From contig JAFNAU010000019.1 of assembly GCA_017860335.1 (NCBI GenBank), positions 1-14,722 on the forward strand: DNA of 14,722 bases, in the 5' to 3' direction. How positions within the stretch are numbered: the first letter of the stretch is position 1; each line of letters opens with the position of its first letter. The translations under genes were made by a program, and so were the position numbers. The notes under the pieces are model-generated. The model saw nothing but the letters and a program-made list of their open reading frames with translations, ran no database searches and had not been told where the DNA came from. This DNA comes from Bacteroidota bacterium (GTDB lineage Bacteria > Bacteroidota > Bacteroidia > Bacteroidales > Paludibacteraceae). Shown here in pieces: positions 14,326-14,722 of the stretch.

Positions 14326-14722
14326 TATTGCAGGTCTGATTATCGTCGTCCCATTATATTACAAGTTAGGTATTCGTGGAATTGTTCCGGTGATAATTGT
14401 AACATCCCTTATTTCGTTATTTTTTTCCTGGTATTATTCCCGAAAAGTTGAAATCAAACCCATGCGGATATCAAGAGCAAAAACTATTTCGGAAGGAAAA
14501 AACATGCTTACGATGGGTTTTGTAATCAGCCTTAGTGGTTTGATGACTATGGCGACAGCCTATCTGCTTCGTATTTATATAAACCGAACCGGCAATGTAG
14601 CCGATGTTGGACTTTATAGTGCTGGATTCACCATGATCGGAACCTACGTGGGGATGATTTTCACAGCTATGGGGACTGATTATTATCCGAGATTATCGGC
14701 TGTTGCAAAAAGCAATGAATTA
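14312..14722 (+). pseudogene. Continuation of the Wzx-type flippase in a shifted frame (runs off the window)
   Basis: From 14312 to the window end 137 codons are open. They translate as flippase sequence: 'NLYGSIAGLIIVVPLYYKLG' then 'IRGIVPVIIVTSLISLFFSWYYSRKVEIKP', 'ISEGKNMLTMGFVISLSGLMTMATAYLLRIYINR', 'GDVGLYSAGFTMIG'-like and 'MIFTAMGTDYYPRLSAVAKSNEL'. Hydrophobic segments and the 'DYYPRLS' motif fit the middle of Wzx proteins. The break falls between 'GLRKLQY' and 'NLYGS'; relatives I recall have a few residues of the type '(M/L)AKA' there, so loss of about 8 or 11 nt would explain it. It could be a real inactivating deletion, a phase-variation or programmed-shift event, or a sequencing or assembly error. 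No good start codon or ribosome site is seen at the new frame. Confidence 0.8.

Noticed and set aside
1..14722. Mobile elements, CRISPR arrays, tRNA or rRNA genes
   Set aside because: No transposase or integrase pattern, no regularly spaced repeats and no RNA gene fold was recognised on either strand.

Overview
The window looks like a Bacteroidota chromosome, probably order Bacteroidales. It is AT-rich with weak Shine-Dalgarno signals. It has type IX secretion (T9SS) C-terminal sorting domains, an AraC-type regulator with the N-terminal ferredoxin-like domain common in this phylum, a lipoprotein of the Bacteroidetes-typical 'lipid-binding putative hydrolase' type, and a Wza lipoprotein/Wzc tyrosine-kinase pair that opens an exopolysaccharide (EPS) locus. 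I cannot name the genus.

Left part (1-6948). The 3' end of a T9SS cargo gene on the + strand (1-212) stops at a strong hairpin terminator. Everything else here is on the minus strand. In the direction of transcription there is a short secreted right-handed beta-helix protein (6948-5965), an AraC-type regulator (5774-5214), an 804-nt gene-free stretch, a long paralogue of the beta-helix protein with a T9SS sorting domain (4409-1737), a small lipoprotein 20 nt downstream (1716-1279) closed by a GC-rich terminator, and a class I SAM-dependent methyltransferase (964-335).

Right part (7302-14722). A + strand EPS/O-antigen-type operon runs off the window edge. It begins with a Wza-like export lipoprotein and a Wzc-like co-polymerase/BY-kinase with a tyrosine-rich tail. 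Next comes a tightly coupled dTDP-3-amino-3,6-dideoxyhexose cassette (Fuc3NAc or Qui3NAc type): two tandem FdtA/QdtA-like cupin ketoisomerases, a left-handed beta-helix N-acetyltransferase and a DegT-family aminotransferase, with ATGA overlaps at three junctions. A second hexapeptide acyltransferase and a Wzx-type flippase follow. The flippase reading frame is broken near 14311. No glycosyltransferase, polymerase, RmlA or RmlB is seen, so these lie outside the window.

How the parts may fit together: the + operon would make and export a repeat-unit polysaccharide carrying a 3-acylamino-3,6-dideoxyhexose. The divergent beta-helix proteins, one predicted to be surface-anchored by T9SS and one not, may bind or process that or another glycan, with the AraC-type protein between them as a candidate regulator. 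That link is inference from position. The most notable observations are the first ketoisomerase copy lacking one of two conserved active-site histidines, the broken flippase, the regulator-separated beta-helix pair in which the short member seems to keep only the last residues of the long one's C-terminus, and a 22-nt CRP-like palindrome upstream of the long beta-helix gene.
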